A DNA stretch of 64,000 nucleotides, from contig JAQVDS010000007.1 of the NCBI GenBank assembly GCA_028697715.1, forward strand, positions 1 to 64,000, given 5' to 3'. A model generated the notes under the pieces. The model made no database searches and was not told the origin of the DNA. It saw nothing but the letters and a program-made list of their open reading frames with translations. Both the position numbers and the translations under genes were made by a program. The stretch's first letter is position 1; the number at the start of each line of letters is the position of its first letter. Shown in pieces: positions 8,768 to 17,764 of this stretch. This DNA comes from Acidithiobacillus sp. (GTDB lineage Bacteria; Pseudomonadota; Gammaproteobacteria; Acidithiobacillales; Acidithiobacillaceae).

Positions 8768-9568
8768 ATGAAAAATACGGATCCCATCAGTCGCAGTTCC
8801 GTGCAGGTCATTGATCGTTTGCGCCTGTTGCTGGACGCGCTTGCCGAAGAAGGTGGCAGCACTTCGTTAAAAGTGCTGTCTGCCTGTACTGGCCTTGCCC
8901 CATCCTCTGCCTTTCGCATTCTGGCGTCTGCCCAGGAAAATGGTTTAGTCGAGCGGGATCTGCAGGGGAATTATTGCTTCGGCCCACGCCTGCTCGACTG
9001 GAGCCGCTTGGTCCACAGTCGCGCCGATCTCCGTGCCCTCGCACGGCCAGCCATGGCGTGGTTGCGGGACCAGATCGGGGAAACTGTAAATCTGACCATC
9101 CAACAGAAGGACGAGGTACTATATATCGAGCGTGTCCTCTCTCCCCGAATGATGCGCGTGGAACAGGTCATTGGCTCACATGCCCCCCTGCACTGCACCG
9201 CAGTAGGCAAATGGATGCTGGCTGAGCATGGCTACGACTGGGTACGAGGCTACGCAGAACGCACCGGGTTACCTGCGCTCACCTCGCACTCCATCACCCG
9301 GCTCGCTAGCCTGTGGGATACCGTACAGCAAGCTCAGAAAGACGGGTATGCGCGCGATGACGAGGAAGCCGAGATCGGCGTTGGCTGTCTCGGCGTCCTC
9401 GTTCGTACTACCCTTCCGTGCCTGGTGGGTCTGAGCATTTCTTCGCCCATTCACCGTCGCAGAGAAGAGTGGATACCTCTGCTGCAAGAGGCCGCCCGGC
9501 GCATCGAGCAACGCTTACAGGGACTTACCGTCATCCTCGATCTCGACGCACCAGTACCGACTCAATGA
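8768..9568 (+). CDS. IclR-family transcriptional regulator
   Basis: A 266-residue regulator. The N-terminal winged helix-turn-helix (about residues 12-75: VIDRLRLLLDALAEEGG… LAPSSAFRILASAQENGLVERD) is followed by the IclR effector domain, with the ADLRALARPAMAWLRDQIGETVNL and HCTAVGKWMLAE signatures. It is divergent from the glc operon and converges on the MFS gene with a 7-base 3' overlap. By position it most likely controls both. The effector is unknown; glycolate or glyoxylate is a reasonable guess. Confidence 0.88.
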   Translation: MKNTDPISRSSVQVIDRLRLLLDALAEEGGSTSLKVLSACTGLAPSSAFRILASAQENGLVERDLQGNYCFGPRLLDWSRLVHSRADLRALARPAMAWLRDQIGETVNLTIQQKDEVLYIERVLSPRMMRVEQVIGSHAPLHCTAVGKWMLAEHGYDWVRGYAERTGLPALTSHSITRLASLWDTVQQAQKDGYARDDEEAEIGVGCLGVLVRTTLPCLVGLSISSPIHRRREEWIPLLQEAARRIEQRLQGLTVILDLDAPVPTQ

Positions 9569-10860
9569 CTGAGGCCGGCGGCACAACTCGCAGAACCAAC
9601 CGCTTCCCCCTCGATTTCTATGGGCAGGCGCGTCTGGCTCGCCAGATAGTTCACGCCGAGCCCCACCGCGGCGAGCCCCACCATCACCCAAAACACCCCA
9701 TCCCAGCCAACGGTGTGAATGATAATCGACGATACCACCGGACCGATAGCACTCACCGAGTTTGAGATGACGCCGATAGCGAAGGCACCTGCACCCATCG
9801 TCGCAACCGGAAAGATATTACAGGGCGAGGCCCAGTAATTGGGTGGCGTTGCCATCGTGCACGCCACGACCAACGCCGACAGGAGCAGCAAGGGATAGGA
9901 GATCGGTGCAATGTAAAGAATCATCAAGGCACCGACAATGATGAACACATTTGCCAAACTGATCACACCAAGGCGAGCGTTCACGAAATTCCGGTGCGTA
10001 TTGTCCCGTTTTGCCCAGTAATCACCGAGCAGCGCACCGAGTACAGCAGCTGCAAAACCCATCAATCCCCAAATAAACATTACGTTACCAGTTTCTTCTG
10101 GCTTATAACCTAGATGATAGGCATAGATGGGCAAAAATCCGCCAATCGTAAAAAGCGTCCAGTTATTGGGAATTTGCACGATACCCATGATCCAGGTCAT
10201 GGGATAAGACCACAACTTATGCTTGCGGTGCTCGGCCTTGGATTTCTTGATTCCCTCGGCATGACTGCTGGCATCTCGGGCAAAGACAAAGTACACCGCC
10301 GCACCGGCGATCATGATCGCCGCGGTAATGAAATAGACGACCTGCCAGCCCATAGATGCGAGATCTCCGGTAATCACTCCACCAACGGCACCGCCCAGGG
10401 TAATGGCACCCAACATCGCTGCGAGCGAGATTCCACGTTGACTGGAGCGAAACCAACCCGCAAGTTGCAGGGAAAACAGGGCGATCATCATGATCATGAG
10501 CCCCTGCAAAAATCGAAATACGATCAGCAGCACCAAAGACTGCGTGATTGGCATGAGAATTGGGATGAGAATCTGCGGAACGATCAAGAAGAGCTGCGCA
10601 ACCAAGACTCCCAGGCGAATCCGAGTATCAAATATCCCACCATGACCGAGAAAAAAAGCGATAAATAAACCCACCGAAAAGGCATCGATGCCGGCAGCAG
10701 ATAGCGACTGCACAGAAACATGCATCGCCGCCGCCATGGCTGGCGCCGATACGCCGAATGAGGTGAGAGAGATGAAACTGGTGGTCATGATGACCCCAGT
10801 GATTGCCGCCATGACCCAACGATAGGGAGATGAATATTCAGGCATTTCTTGTATTGACAT
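9562..10860 (-). CDS. MFS transporter, probably a glycolate or related acid permease
   Basis: A 432-residue protein with about 12 hydrophobic segments and a hydrophilic central loop with the ARDASSHAEGIKKSKAEHRK stretch near residue 200. The open frame reaches 10884, but the ATG at 10860 follows a strong AGGAGGA ribosome-binding site with 5-base spacing, so I chose it. The 212-base upstream gap holds a promoter and two candidate IclR operators matching the one ahead of the glc operon. This links the permease to glycolate metabolism by regulation rather than by sequence. The substrate is not readable from the protein. Confidence 0.82.
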   Translation of the reverse strand: MSIQEMPEYSSPYRWVMAAITGVIMTTSFISLTSFGVSAPAMAAAMHVSVQSLSAAGIDAFSVGLFIAFFLGHGGIFDTRIRLGVLVAQLFLIVPQILIPILMPITQSLVLLIVFRFLQGLMIMMIALFSLQLAGWFRSSQRGISLAAMLGAITLGGAVGGVITGDLASMGWQVVYFITAAIMIAGAAVYFVFARDASSHAEGIKKSKAEHRKHKLWSYPMTWIMGIVQIPNNWTLFTIGGFLPIYAYHLGYKPEETGNVMFIWGLMGFAAAVLGALLGDYWAKRDNTHRNFVNARLGVISLANVFIIVGALMILYIAPISYPLLLLSALVVACTMATPPNYWASPCNIFPVATMGAGAFAIGVISNSVSAIGPVVSSIIIHTVGWDGVFWVMVGLAAVGLGVNYLASQTRLPIEIEGEAVGSASCAAGLSH

Positions 10861-10981
10861 AGTTATCCTCCTGACCAACATCAAATTACCTCAAAAGAGG
10901 CAGAAAGCCGCAAGTCAGGCACATCATAATTTACATATATAGCAATTTACTGAATAGATTTACCCTCTGCGACTGTATTGG

Positions 10982-11010
10982 AGAGTAGACCAGCACATTT
11001 CTTTCCGCAA
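10982..11010 (-). promoter_or_regulatory. Candidate promoter of the MFS permease gene
   Basis: TTGCGG (11010-11005, minus strand) and TACTCT (10987-10982) with a 17-base spacer, the same architecture as the glc operon promoter. The predicted leader is about 115 bases. The -35 element overlaps operator site 2. Confidence 0.5.
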
Positions 11011-11036
11011 TAAGATATTGTTTCCGCGATACGGAA
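11003..11036. promoter_or_regulatory. Candidate IclR-family operators, sites 2 and 3
   Basis: TTCCGCAATAAGATA at 11003-11017 and TTCCGCGATACGGAA at 11022-11036, starting 19 bases apart. The second is a perfect TTCCG-N5-CGGAA dyad, a form typical of IclR-family operators. Together with site 1 they give the shared pattern TTCCGCRATA followed by a variable right half. Confidence 0.55.
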
Positions 11037-11072
11037 TTTATAAGGATAAATGAAATAGAATAAAATAAAAAG

Positions 11073-11831
11073 CTATATTCGCCATTCCAGCCCGTCATAC
11101 GCTGGGGCAATATTTTCCGGCAGAATGGAACAAAGTTTTTGATAATCTAGATCATGGGTCATATGGGTGAGGAGGGTTTGCCGGGCGCCGATCCGTGCCG
11201 CAAGCGCCAGAGACTCGGCAAGATTCACATGGGTCGGATGTTCTTCCTCGCGCAGGCAGTCGAGGATGAGAAGATCCAGATCTTGCAGCAGCGCGTAGCT
11301 TTCTTCTGGGATGGTTTTCAGATCCGTCAGGTAGGCAGCTCCACCAAAGCGATACCCATAAATGGGCAGGTTGCCGTGCAAAACCGGTACAGGCAAGACG
11401 GTGATCGTGCCCACCTGCTGCTTCGCCTTGATGACCGTCATCGATAGTGACGGCTTTGCCCAACCCGGGTCGGGGGGAAGAAAACAATAGCGAAAGCGCT
11501 CTTCCAGCTCGTGCGCTGTACGTGCATCAGCGAAACAGGGAATCACCTGCTTGGCGAGAAAATTGAAGGCACGCAGATCATCGATTCCGTTGATATGGTC
11601 GGCGTGAAAATGGGTATAAAAAACAGCGTCCAAGTGCCGAACATCGGCACGCAACATTTGCATACGCAAATCCGGGCCGGTGTCGATGAGAATCCGAGTG
11701 TCCTGCTCTTCTACCAGAATGCTCGCCCGACTGCGTTGATTCCGGCTATCTGCACTGCGACACACGGCACAATCGCAGCCAATCTGCGGCGTTCCGGCGC
11801 TGGAACCTGTACCTAGGAAGCGAATGCGCAT
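11073..11831 (-). CDS. PhnP-like metallo-beta-lactamase-fold phosphodiesterase
   Basis: A 252-residue MBL-fold hydrolase. It begins MRIRFLGTGSSAGTPQIGC, the classic start of the PhnP/RNase Z-related phosphodiesterases, and has the metal motif THFHADHINGIDDLR near residue 75 and a LTHMTHDLDYQ block near the C-terminus. CDCAVC near residue 20 matches the extra metal-binding cysteines of PhnP. I start at 11831 rather than 11861 because MRIRFLGTG is the family N-terminus. This leaves a 19-base overlap with the tatD end. No phosphonate genes are nearby, so it is probably a general cyclic-phosphodiester hydrolase. Confidence 0.82.
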   Translation of the reverse strand: MRIRFLGTGSSAGTPQIGCDCAVCRSADSRNQRSRASILVEEQDTRILIDTGPDLRMQMLRADVRHLDAVFYTHFHADHINGIDDLRAFNFLAKQVIPCFADARTAHELEERFRYCFLPPDPGWAKPSLSMTVIKAKQQVGTITVLPVPVLHGNLPIYGYRFGGAAYLTDLKTIPEESYALLQDLDLLILDCLREEEHPTHVNLAESLALAARIGARQTLLTHMTHDLDYQKLCSILPENIAPAYDGLEWRI

Positions 11832-12610
11832 TCCGGCTCCGGCAATTTGAACAGATGACAAAAATTCTGCGAAGTCACCGCCGCCAGGCTGTCGCGATCT
11901 TCTCCGCGCAACTCCGCAAGAAAACTTGCGACATGAGCAACAAAAGCGGGTTCGTTGCGTTTACCGCGCATCGGCACTGGCGCCAAATACGGCGCATCCG
12001 TCTCAATCAACAGCCGCTCCTGCGGGATGAATTTGGCGACTTCCTGCAACTCTTTGGCGTTTTTGAAGGTAACGATGCCGGAGAACGAGATGTAAAACCC
12101 CAAGTCCATTGCCTGACGGGCAAAATCGAGGGTTTCGGTAAAACAATGGATGACTCCACCACAATCACGGGCACCCTCGCTGCGCAATAAGGAGAGGGTA
12201 TCGGCAGCCGCTTCCCGGGTATGAATGATCAGAGGCTTGCCGGTTTCCCGCCCGGCGGCAACGTGCCGCGCCAAGCGCTCTTGCTGCCAGGTAAGGTCTC
12301 CCTCGGAGCGAAAATAATCCAGGCCCGTTTCGCCAACGGCGACAATTTTTTTATGGTCCAGGGCAGCGAGAAGATCTTGATAGCGCGGAGTCTCTGTGAC
12401 CGGTTCATTCGGATGTACTCCGGCAGCGCCCCAGATCTCCGCTTCCGACTCTGCCAAGGTGCGCACTCGTCCCCAGTCCGGCTGGCGCACAGCGGCAATC
12501 AGAATCGACTCGACTCCCGCCTGCCGCGCGCGTAGCAAAACTTCCGCACGGTCAGCGGCAAAATCGTCAAAATCGAGATGACAGTGGGAATCGACAACGC
12601 TTGGGGACAT
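11813..12610 (-). CDS. tatD: TatD-family metal-dependent DNase
   Basis: A 265-residue TatD hydrolase with the DSHCHLDF metal motif at the N-terminus, the AVGETGLDYF block near residue 90, IIHTREA, GGVIHCFTETLD, and the C-terminal LLIETDAPYLAP. The start at 12610 is preceded by AGGAGAGCCC and gives the usual length. It lies between rlmB and the MBL hydrolase on the same strand. The family does 3'-5' exonuclease processing of DNA/RNA and has been linked to DNA repair. Confidence 0.9.
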   Translation of the reverse strand: MSPSVVDSHCHLDFDDFAADRAEVLLRARQAGVESILIAAVRQPDWGRVRTLAESEAEIWGAAGVHPNEPVTETPRYQDLLAALDHKKIVAVGETGLDYFRSEGDLTWQQERLARHVAAGRETGKPLIIHTREAAADTLSLLRSEGARDCGGVIHCFTETLDFARQAMDLGFYISFSGIVTFKNAKELQEVAKFIPQERLLIETDAPYLAPVPMRGKRNEPAFVAHVASFLAELRGEDRDSLAAVTSQNFCHLFKLPEPECAFAS

Positions 12611-12635
12611 GGGCTCTCCTGTGCAGGGGCCCATT

Positions 12636-13400
12636 CTAGCGCGAATGCCGTGCCGATGCCTCCCCACTTCGTTGCCGCCTGGCTTCGAAGAGTACCAGCG
12701 CGGTCGCGACCGAGACATTCAAGCTCTCGATCTGGCCGGCCATAGGAATACGCAGCAGGTAATCGCAATGCTCGCGAACCAGGCGGCGGACACCCTTCTC
12801 CTCGCTCCCCATAACTAATACCAGAGGGCCGCGCAGATCCACTTCGTAGATGCTTTGTTCTGCATCTCCGGCAAGGCCAGCCACCCAAAAATTGCGTTGC
12901 TGCAGCTCCGCGAGCGTGCGGGACAGATTGGTCAGAAAAAACACCGGCACGCGGGAAGCGGCACCGGCAGCCACCTTGCGTACCGTAGCAGTAATGCCGC
13001 AGGCATTATCCTTGGGCAATAGCACGGCATCTACCCCCGCCGCTTCGGCACTGCGCAAGCAGGCACCGAGGTTATGCGGGTCCGTCACCCCATCGAGCAT
13101 CAACAGAAAGGCATGCTCTGGAAGATGATCTGCAAAGGCTTTCCAATCCCGCGGGGGAAGCGGCAAAGCGCGGGCCACCACCCCCTGGTGCTGATCCGCA
13201 TGGCAACGCCGTTGCAGGGCCTGCATTGGCTCTAGCGCTAGCGGAAGGCCATGGGCCTCGGCGGCTTGGCGGATAGACGAGATTCTGGCATCGCCGGCCC
13301 TCTCCGCCGCCAGCCATAGACGCTCTACCTCTCCCGCCGCGATCGCCGCCTCTACGGCGTGGATGCCATAGATCCATTCTTCTGCCACAGTTCGCTCCAA
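12636..13400 (-). CDS. rlmB: 23S rRNA (guanosine-2'-O-)-methyltransferase RlmB
   Basis: A 254-residue SpoU-family methyltransferase. It has the N-terminal substrate-binding domain starting EWIYGIHAVEAAI, then the knot motifs DPHNLGACLRSAEAAGVDAV, VMGSEEKGVRR and IPMAGQIESLNVSVATAL. The family methylates G2251 of 23S rRNA using S-adenosylmethionine. The length is usual. It lies 25 bases upstream of tatD on the same strand, directly after the terminator at 13402-13427. Confidence 0.92.
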   Translation of the reverse strand: MERTVAEEWIYGIHAVEAAIAAGEVERLWLAAERAGDARISSIRQAAEAHGLPLALEPMQALQRRCHADQHQGVVARALPLPPRDWKAFADHLPEHAFLLMLDGVTDPHNLGACLRSAEAAGVDAVLLPKDNACGITATVRKVAAGAASRVPVFFLTNLSRTLAELQQRNFWVAGLAGDAEQSIYEVDLRGPLVLVMGSEEKGVRRLVREHCDYLLRIPMAGQIESLNVSVATALVLFEARRQRSGEASARHSR

Positions 13401-13401
13401 G

Positions 13402-13427
13402 AAAAACGGCGGCCAAAGCGACCGCCG
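13402..13427 (-). terminator. Rho-independent terminator
   Basis: On the minus strand, CGGCGG-N9-CCGCCG is followed by TTTTTC. It lies 3' of the glutamine/methionine-rich small gene at 13454-13870 and just before rlmB, so it separates the two transcripts. Confidence 0.75.
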
Positions 13428-13453
13428 TCGGCTACTGACTGCCGGTGAAACAA

Positions 13454-13870
13454 TCAGAACATATTGAAGATATCGTCGACGATGTTATCCGCGACGGCAA
13501 AACCAGCACCCAAGCCCAAACCGGTCATCACATTGCCCATGAAACCGCTGCCCATGCCGCCCTGCGCCGGCGCGTTCCAGGGACGTTGCGCCATGTTCGG
13601 ATTCATCCCGGGCTGCCCGCCCATCTGCTGCATCTGCATCTCCAACTGCTGGATGCGCTGTCCCATCTGCTGCAACAGCATATTCACACTCTGCTGCTGG
13701 CTTTGCAGATTCATCGCCATGTTACGCAGATCGAGGATCAGTTCCCGCGCCTGGGTGGCATCGGGAATCGCCGACTGTACCTTCTGCGCTACCTGCTGCA
13801 AGCCCTGCACGTTGTTCTGGGTCGCCTGAGCAATCTGATTGTACTGCTGATCAAACATCTGATAATCCAT
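13454..13870 (-). CDS. Gln/Met-rich coiled-coil hypothetical protein
   Basis: A 138-residue protein I do not recognise. The first two thirds form a glutamine-rich heptad-like coil (QQSVNMLLQQMGQRIQQLEM). A Gly/Met/Pro linker follows, then a glycine-rich hydrophobic C-terminus (GFMGNVMTGLGLGAGFAVAD) that could insert in or associate with membrane, ending in an acidic tail. The chosen ATG at 13870 follows a GGAGGTGCAGA site. The C-terminal Gly-rich part resembles DUF2076-type periplasmic proteins only loosely. It is 17 bases downstream of an AI-2E-type membrane protein. Confidence 0.65.
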   Translation of the reverse strand: MDYQMFDQQYNQIAQATQNNVQGLQQVAQKVQSAIPDATQARELILDLRNMAMNLQSQQQSVNMLLQQMGQRIQQLEMQMQQMGGQPGMNPNMAQRPWNAPAQGGMGSGFMGNVMTGLGLGAGFAVADNIVDDIFNMF

Positions 13871-13887
13871 TCTGCACCTCCGGGAAT

Positions 13888-14958
13888 TCAAAACTTGGAC
13901 TGCGCCGCACCCGCCCCGGTTCCACGCTCAAGCAGCACCCGCCGCTCCCACGCCAGCCATACACTCCGTGCCAACAATACTAATATGGGGCCGATAATCA
14001 AACCAATCAAGCCAAAGGCAGCCGCGCCACCCAGGATACTAAAAAAAACCAGGAAAAAGGGCGCTTGGCTTTGCGACCCGGTGAGCAGAGGGCGGATGAC
14101 CAAATCCGCAAGAGTGATGACGAAGAAACCCCAACCCAATACCACAAAACCGGCAAGCCAATGCCCGCCGAAGATCAGCCACAAGGTTGCAGCAGCAACC
14201 ACCACCGTTGCACCAAAAGGGATCGGTGACAGAAGAGCCGTGACGACCATCCATAAGGGCCAGGCATTGAGACCAGCGACAGCATAGGCGACACCAATGA
14301 GCAAGCCCTCGATGACGCCAACGCCAATCAGCCCGATGAGAACCGAACGCGTCGCCTCCCGCGCGGCCCACAAGAAGCGATCTCCCCGCTCCGCGCCCCA
14401 TAGCTGGGCCGCAGTCAGACGCAGGACTTCACTCAAGCGTCTGCCATGCAGACTGATGGCAAAAACCGTCAACGCGACAAAAAAGGTATGCAAAACAAAA
14501 AACCAGAGCTGCCCGAGGGAACTGGTGATAACCGCCGCATGTTCCGAAAAAAAGTGCGACAGATGTGCGCCATTCAACACCCGCAGATGCGCCGCGAGCC
14601 ATTTTCCGAAATAGGGAACCTGCTGCAGCTCCCGCGGCACCCCAAGCAAGGGAGCCCCGCTCTGCCAACGTGCTACCACCTGCAGCAATTGCGGCAGGAT
14701 GGATTCGACCACTAAAACAGCCGGAATGATGATAATCGCCATCCACGCCAGCGCATGGAGAAACGAAGCGAGCCAACGTGGCAAATGGAAGGAACGCTCG
14801 GCACGCAGTTGCCATGGCCAGCCCACGGTAGCGAGGACGGCGCCCATGAGCAGGGGTCCGGCGTAGGGGCTCAGGGTATACAGAGCACCCAGGTAGATGA
14901 GGACGAGAACCACCGTCCCCCAGCTGGCAAAGCGGATTTTTTCCCGCATTTGGGGCAT
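13888..14958 (-). CDS. AI-2E transporter (PerM/TqsA) family membrane protein, copy 1
   Basis: A 356-residue multi-spanning protein with the family layout: two N-terminal hydrophobic segments, a long extramembrane middle region (about residues 90-170), then further transmembrane segments including the GLIGVGVIEGLLIGVAYAVA stretch. Similar proteins include Na+/H+ antiporters and signal exporters, so the name does not fix a substrate. The frame is open to 15108, but that part overlaps the upstream PHP gene. The ATG at 14958 is 10 bases after the PHP stop; the ATG at 14949 is an alternative. Confidence 0.8.
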   Translation of the reverse strand: MPQMREKIRFASWGTVVLVLIYLGALYTLSPYAGPLLMGAVLATVGWPWQLRAERSFHLPRWLASFLHALAWMAIIIIPAVLVVESILPQLLQVVARWQSGAPLLGVPRELQQVPYFGKWLAAHLRVLNGAHLSHFFSEHAAVITSSLGQLWFFVLHTFFVALTVFAISLHGRRLSEVLRLTAAQLWGAERGDRFLWAAREATRSVLIGLIGVGVIEGLLIGVAYAVAGLNAWPLWMVVTALLSPIPFGATVVVAAATLWLIFGGHWLAGFVVLGWGFFVITLADLVIRPLLTGSQSQAPFFLVFFSILGGAAAFGLIGLIIGPILVLLARSVWLAWERRVLLERGTGAGAAQSKF

Positions 14959-14968
14959 AGAAATGCTG

Positions 14969-15847
14969 TCAGTGGACTGGTGAAAGGGGGAAAGGATGCC
15001 CGAGGCACTCCCAAACCGGCTGCACCCCAACGGGAAGGGGCGCCAATTGCCCAATCTCGGCGTGACCAATTTCCGGGCCATGAAAATCGGAACCCAGGGA
15101 GGCAGCAAGATTCAATTGCCGCGCCAATTTACCCAGATGTTCGCGATCAGCCGCCGCCTGCGAACCGGAAGAAACCTCGATAGCACCACCGCCAGCATCA
15201 CGGAACTCTACAAATAGCTCGCGCAGGCGCTCCGCACTCAGCTTGTAGCGCCCTGGGTGCGCAACCACGGCAATGCCCCCCGCCTGGCGAATCCAGGATA
15301 CCGCGTCACGCATGGGAATCCAGTCACTCGGTACATAGGCCACCTGTCCCCGCCCGAGCCAACGTTGAAAGGCCTCTCCATTATCGCGGCAGTGGCCAGA
15401 ATCTTTCAGCCAACGGGCGAAGTGAGTCCGCCCCACCATGCGGCTACCGGCCAGTTCCCGCGCGCCGGCTTCGGCACCAGGAATTCCAGCACTATCCAGC
15501 AGACGGCTGATTTCCGCAGCACGCCAGTCGCGAAACTCCATGATCCGGTCGAGGCCGGTCTGAAGCTCCGGATTTCGGATATCGATACCCAAGCCAACGA
15601 TGTGAATGCCGATGCCATTCCATTCGCTTGATACCTCCACCCCAGGCAGAAAATCGATACCCAGACGGCCTGCCTCCGCTGCGGCCGTCGTAATTCCAGC
15701 AGTGTTGTCATGATCAGTCAGCGCCATCAAACCCACGCCGCGCGCGGCAACCCGCGCGACCAAGTCTTCTACCCGCAGGCTGCCATCGGAATGCAGTGAA
15801 TGCATGTGGAGATCGACTGTGGAACGAGGGGGACTGGACTGTGGCAT
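14969..15847 (-). CDS. PHP-domain phosphoesterase (RNase AM / nucleoside bisphosphate phosphatase type)
   Basis: A 292-residue PHP protein of the YciV/TrpH type, hydrolysing 3',5'-nucleoside bisphosphates or 5' ends of short RNA. Metal-binding motifs are DLHMHSLHSDGS near the N-terminus, ALTDHDNTAGI, FLPGVEVS, RTHFARWL, VVAHPGRY and GSDFHGPEIGH. The frame extends to 16048, across the divergent gene; the ATG at 15847 gives the family N-terminus, with 15886 as an alternative. It is upstream of AI-2E copy 1. Confidence 0.85.
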   Translation of the reverse strand: MPQSSPPRSTVDLHMHSLHSDGSLRVEDLVARVAARGVGLMALTDHDNTAGITTAAAEAGRLGIDFLPGVEVSSEWNGIGIHIVGLGIDIRNPELQTGLDRIMEFRDWRAAEISRLLDSAGIPGAEAGARELAGSRMVGRTHFARWLKDSGHCRDNGEAFQRWLGRGQVAYVPSDWIPMRDAVSWIRQAGGIAVVAHPGRYKLSAERLRELFVEFRDAGGGAIEVSSGSQAAADREHLGKLARQLNLAASLGSDFHGPEIGHAEIGQLAPLPVGVQPVWECLGHPFPLSPVH

Positions 15848-15928
15848 AGAGAAGCTCCCGACACACTGCGTCAGCAAAGTTTTCATGGTATCATCAAAGG
15901 CGAATTTTGGCACTTTGAGGAACCCGCC

Positions 15929-16654
15929 TTGCCTTCTCTCGCCGACATCGCCAGCGCCAAGGCTCGCTTCGAACAGCAGGTCCAGCCACTCCTCGCTCGC
16001 TTCGCCGAAAGCAAGATCGCCACCGGTGAGCAAGTCACCCCGCCGCAACTGGTGGATGCCCTGCGGCAGCTCTTCGCTGTGCTGGAGAAAGACACTACCG
16101 ACTGGGATCCTTCACTGCCCGAAGACGAAGCAGAGCGGATTGGTGATCTCAGCATTGGCCTGCTCATGGATCTGGCGACCTGGGCGGACCGCCTCGGAGA
16201 GCGCAAGAGCAAAGCAGCACTCGAGGTGGTCAGTGTCAGTATCGCTGCCTGGCTGGTACAGGAGCAGCAGCCGATTCATACCCTCGACCCGGTGGTGAAC
16301 GGCTTGGCAGTTTTGGCCAACGGCGAACGGGATCCGGCGGCACTTGCCAGCCTGGCGCGCCTAATGGGCGCGGTAGTCGCAGCCGCCGAAGCCGATTACG
16401 CCGCCGACCTGGAAAGCAACGATCCGCAGCGGCCCTGGCGTATCCTGCTGTTCAACTGGGGCATCACGGCCACCCGCGCACAAGCCCCGGAGCTGATGAG
16501 CGAGGCTTTTGCGGCCCTACAAAAATTCCTTCCCGCCGACGCACAACTTTTTTTCCAGGAAGGTCGACAGCAGGTCCTGCAAGGCGACTTTAGTCCTGAG
16601 GTACAGCAGGTCATGCTCGAGGCGGCGGAGGGCAGCGGCCATAATCTCCATTGA
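15929..16654 (+). CDS. Hypothetical helical protein
   Basis: A 241-residue protein, alpha-helical in appearance and without clear membrane segments, that I do not recognise. I place the start at TTG 15929, 8 bases after a GAGG site, because the ATG at 15800 lies inside the divergent PHP gene and no other ATG is near. Features include an acidic middle (TTDWDPSLPEDEAERIGDL) and repeated alanine-rich helices. It is 51 bases upstream of AI-2E copy 2 and likely cotranscribed with it and hemY. Confidence 0.65.
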   Translation: MPSLADIASAKARFEQQVQPLLARFAESKIATGEQVTPPQLVDALRQLFAVLEKDTTDWDPSLPEDEAERIGDLSIGLLMDLATWADRLGERKSKAALEVVSVSIAAWLVQEQQPIHTLDPVVNGLAVLANGERDPAALASLARLMGAVVAAAEADYAADLESNDPQRPWRILLFNWGITATRAQAPELMSEAFAALQKFLPADAQLFFQEGRQQVLQGDFSPEVQQVMLEAAEGSGHNLH

Positions 16655-16705
16655 ACCTGTCCTCCGACTCGGCCACCACCAGTTTCTTCGACACCAGCCC
16701 TGACC

Positions 16706-17761
16706 ATGCCGCTGCGTTGGCTTCCCTGGCTCGTCCTGGCCCTGCTCCTGTGGCTGATCTACCTGCTTGGTCCCATTCTTTCTCCCTTCCTGATTGCCGG
16801 CGTACTCGCCTATCTGGGCAACCCCCTGGTAACGTTTCTGCAGCGCTGGCGCATTGGCAGGACACTCGGTACCACCCTGGTTTTCCTCTTCGCCCTCCTG
16901 CTGGCTGCCGCGATCATCATCGCTTTACTGCCCACAGTGCGCGCCCAGAGCCTGATTGCCATCGATTATCTCCAGCAATATGCCAAGCTGCTGCAGACGC
17001 AGCTCTTGCCGCAAATATCTCAGCGCTTGGGGATTCCCATCGACAGTCATACCCTGACGGCCTACGCCAGCAAAAACGCCAGCAAACTCGCCCATTGGGC
17101 CAGCAGCAGCCTCCAGGTCGCACTGGTTTCCGGCTCCGGCATCCTCTCGTTTCTGATGAACTTTCTGCTCATTCCGGTCATCACGTTTTACCTGTTACGG
17201 GACTGGCCGCGCCTGTTACAGCGCCTCGACGAGCTCATCCCGCGTCGCCAGCTGGCCCTTGTCCGGCAACTGGCCATCGATTCCGACCGGATGCTGATGG
17301 CCTTTCTGCGTGGGCAGCTCCTCGACATGCTCGCGCTGGGCGCCACCTATGCCATTGGGCTCAGCATCGTGGGCCTGAAAACTGCCCTGCTCATCGGTCT
17401 CCTCTCCGGACTCTTGAGCTTTGTTCCTTACTTGGGGTTTGCCAGCGGCATCATTCTCGCGAGTCTGGCAATGTATATTCAGGGCGGCACCCTACTCTCG
17501 CTGGCAGAAGTCTGGGCGGTATACGGCGTTGGACAAGTCCTCGAAAGCACCCTGTTCATTCCGATACTGGTTGGGGATCGCATCGGCCTGCATCCGGTGC
17601 TGGTAATTTTTGCCGTCCTTGCCGGTGGGCAGCTACTCGGCTTTGTGGGCCTTCTCATCGCCCTACCCGTCACCGCCATCCTGATCGCCCTGCTCCGGCA
17701 CGCACACCGCTGGTATCGGCAGAGTCGCGCGTACGCTGCAAAACTACCGCAGGAGGAATAA
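16706..17761 (+). CDS. AI-2E transporter (PerM) family membrane protein, copy 2
   Basis: A 351-residue membrane protein with the PerM layout: an N-terminal hydrophobic pair with GPILSPFLIAGVLAYLGNPL, an extramembrane region to about residue 150, and C-terminal segments with LSFVPYLGFASG and LVGDRIGLHPVLVIFAVL, conserved in this family. It is the second family member within 3 kb, flanking the PHP gene and an unknown gene. It is followed by the heme gene after 3 bases. Confidence 0.87.
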   Translation: MPLRWLPWLVLALLLWLIYLLGPILSPFLIAGVLAYLGNPLVTFLQRWRIGRTLGTTLVFLFALLLAAAIIIALLPTVRAQSLIAIDYLQQYAKLLQTQLLPQISQRLGIPIDSHTLTAYASKNASKLAHWASSSLQVALVSGSGILSFLMNFLLIPVITFYLLRDWPRLLQRLDELIPRRQLALVRQLAIDSDRMLMAFLRGQLLDMLALGATYAIGLSIVGLKTALLIGLLSGLLSFVPYLGFASGIILASLAMYIQGGTLLSLAEVWAVYGVGQVLESTLFIPILVGDRIGLHPVLVIFAVLAGGQLLGFVGLLIALPVTAILIALLRHAHRWYRQSRAYAAKLPQEE

Positions 17762-17764
17762 AAC

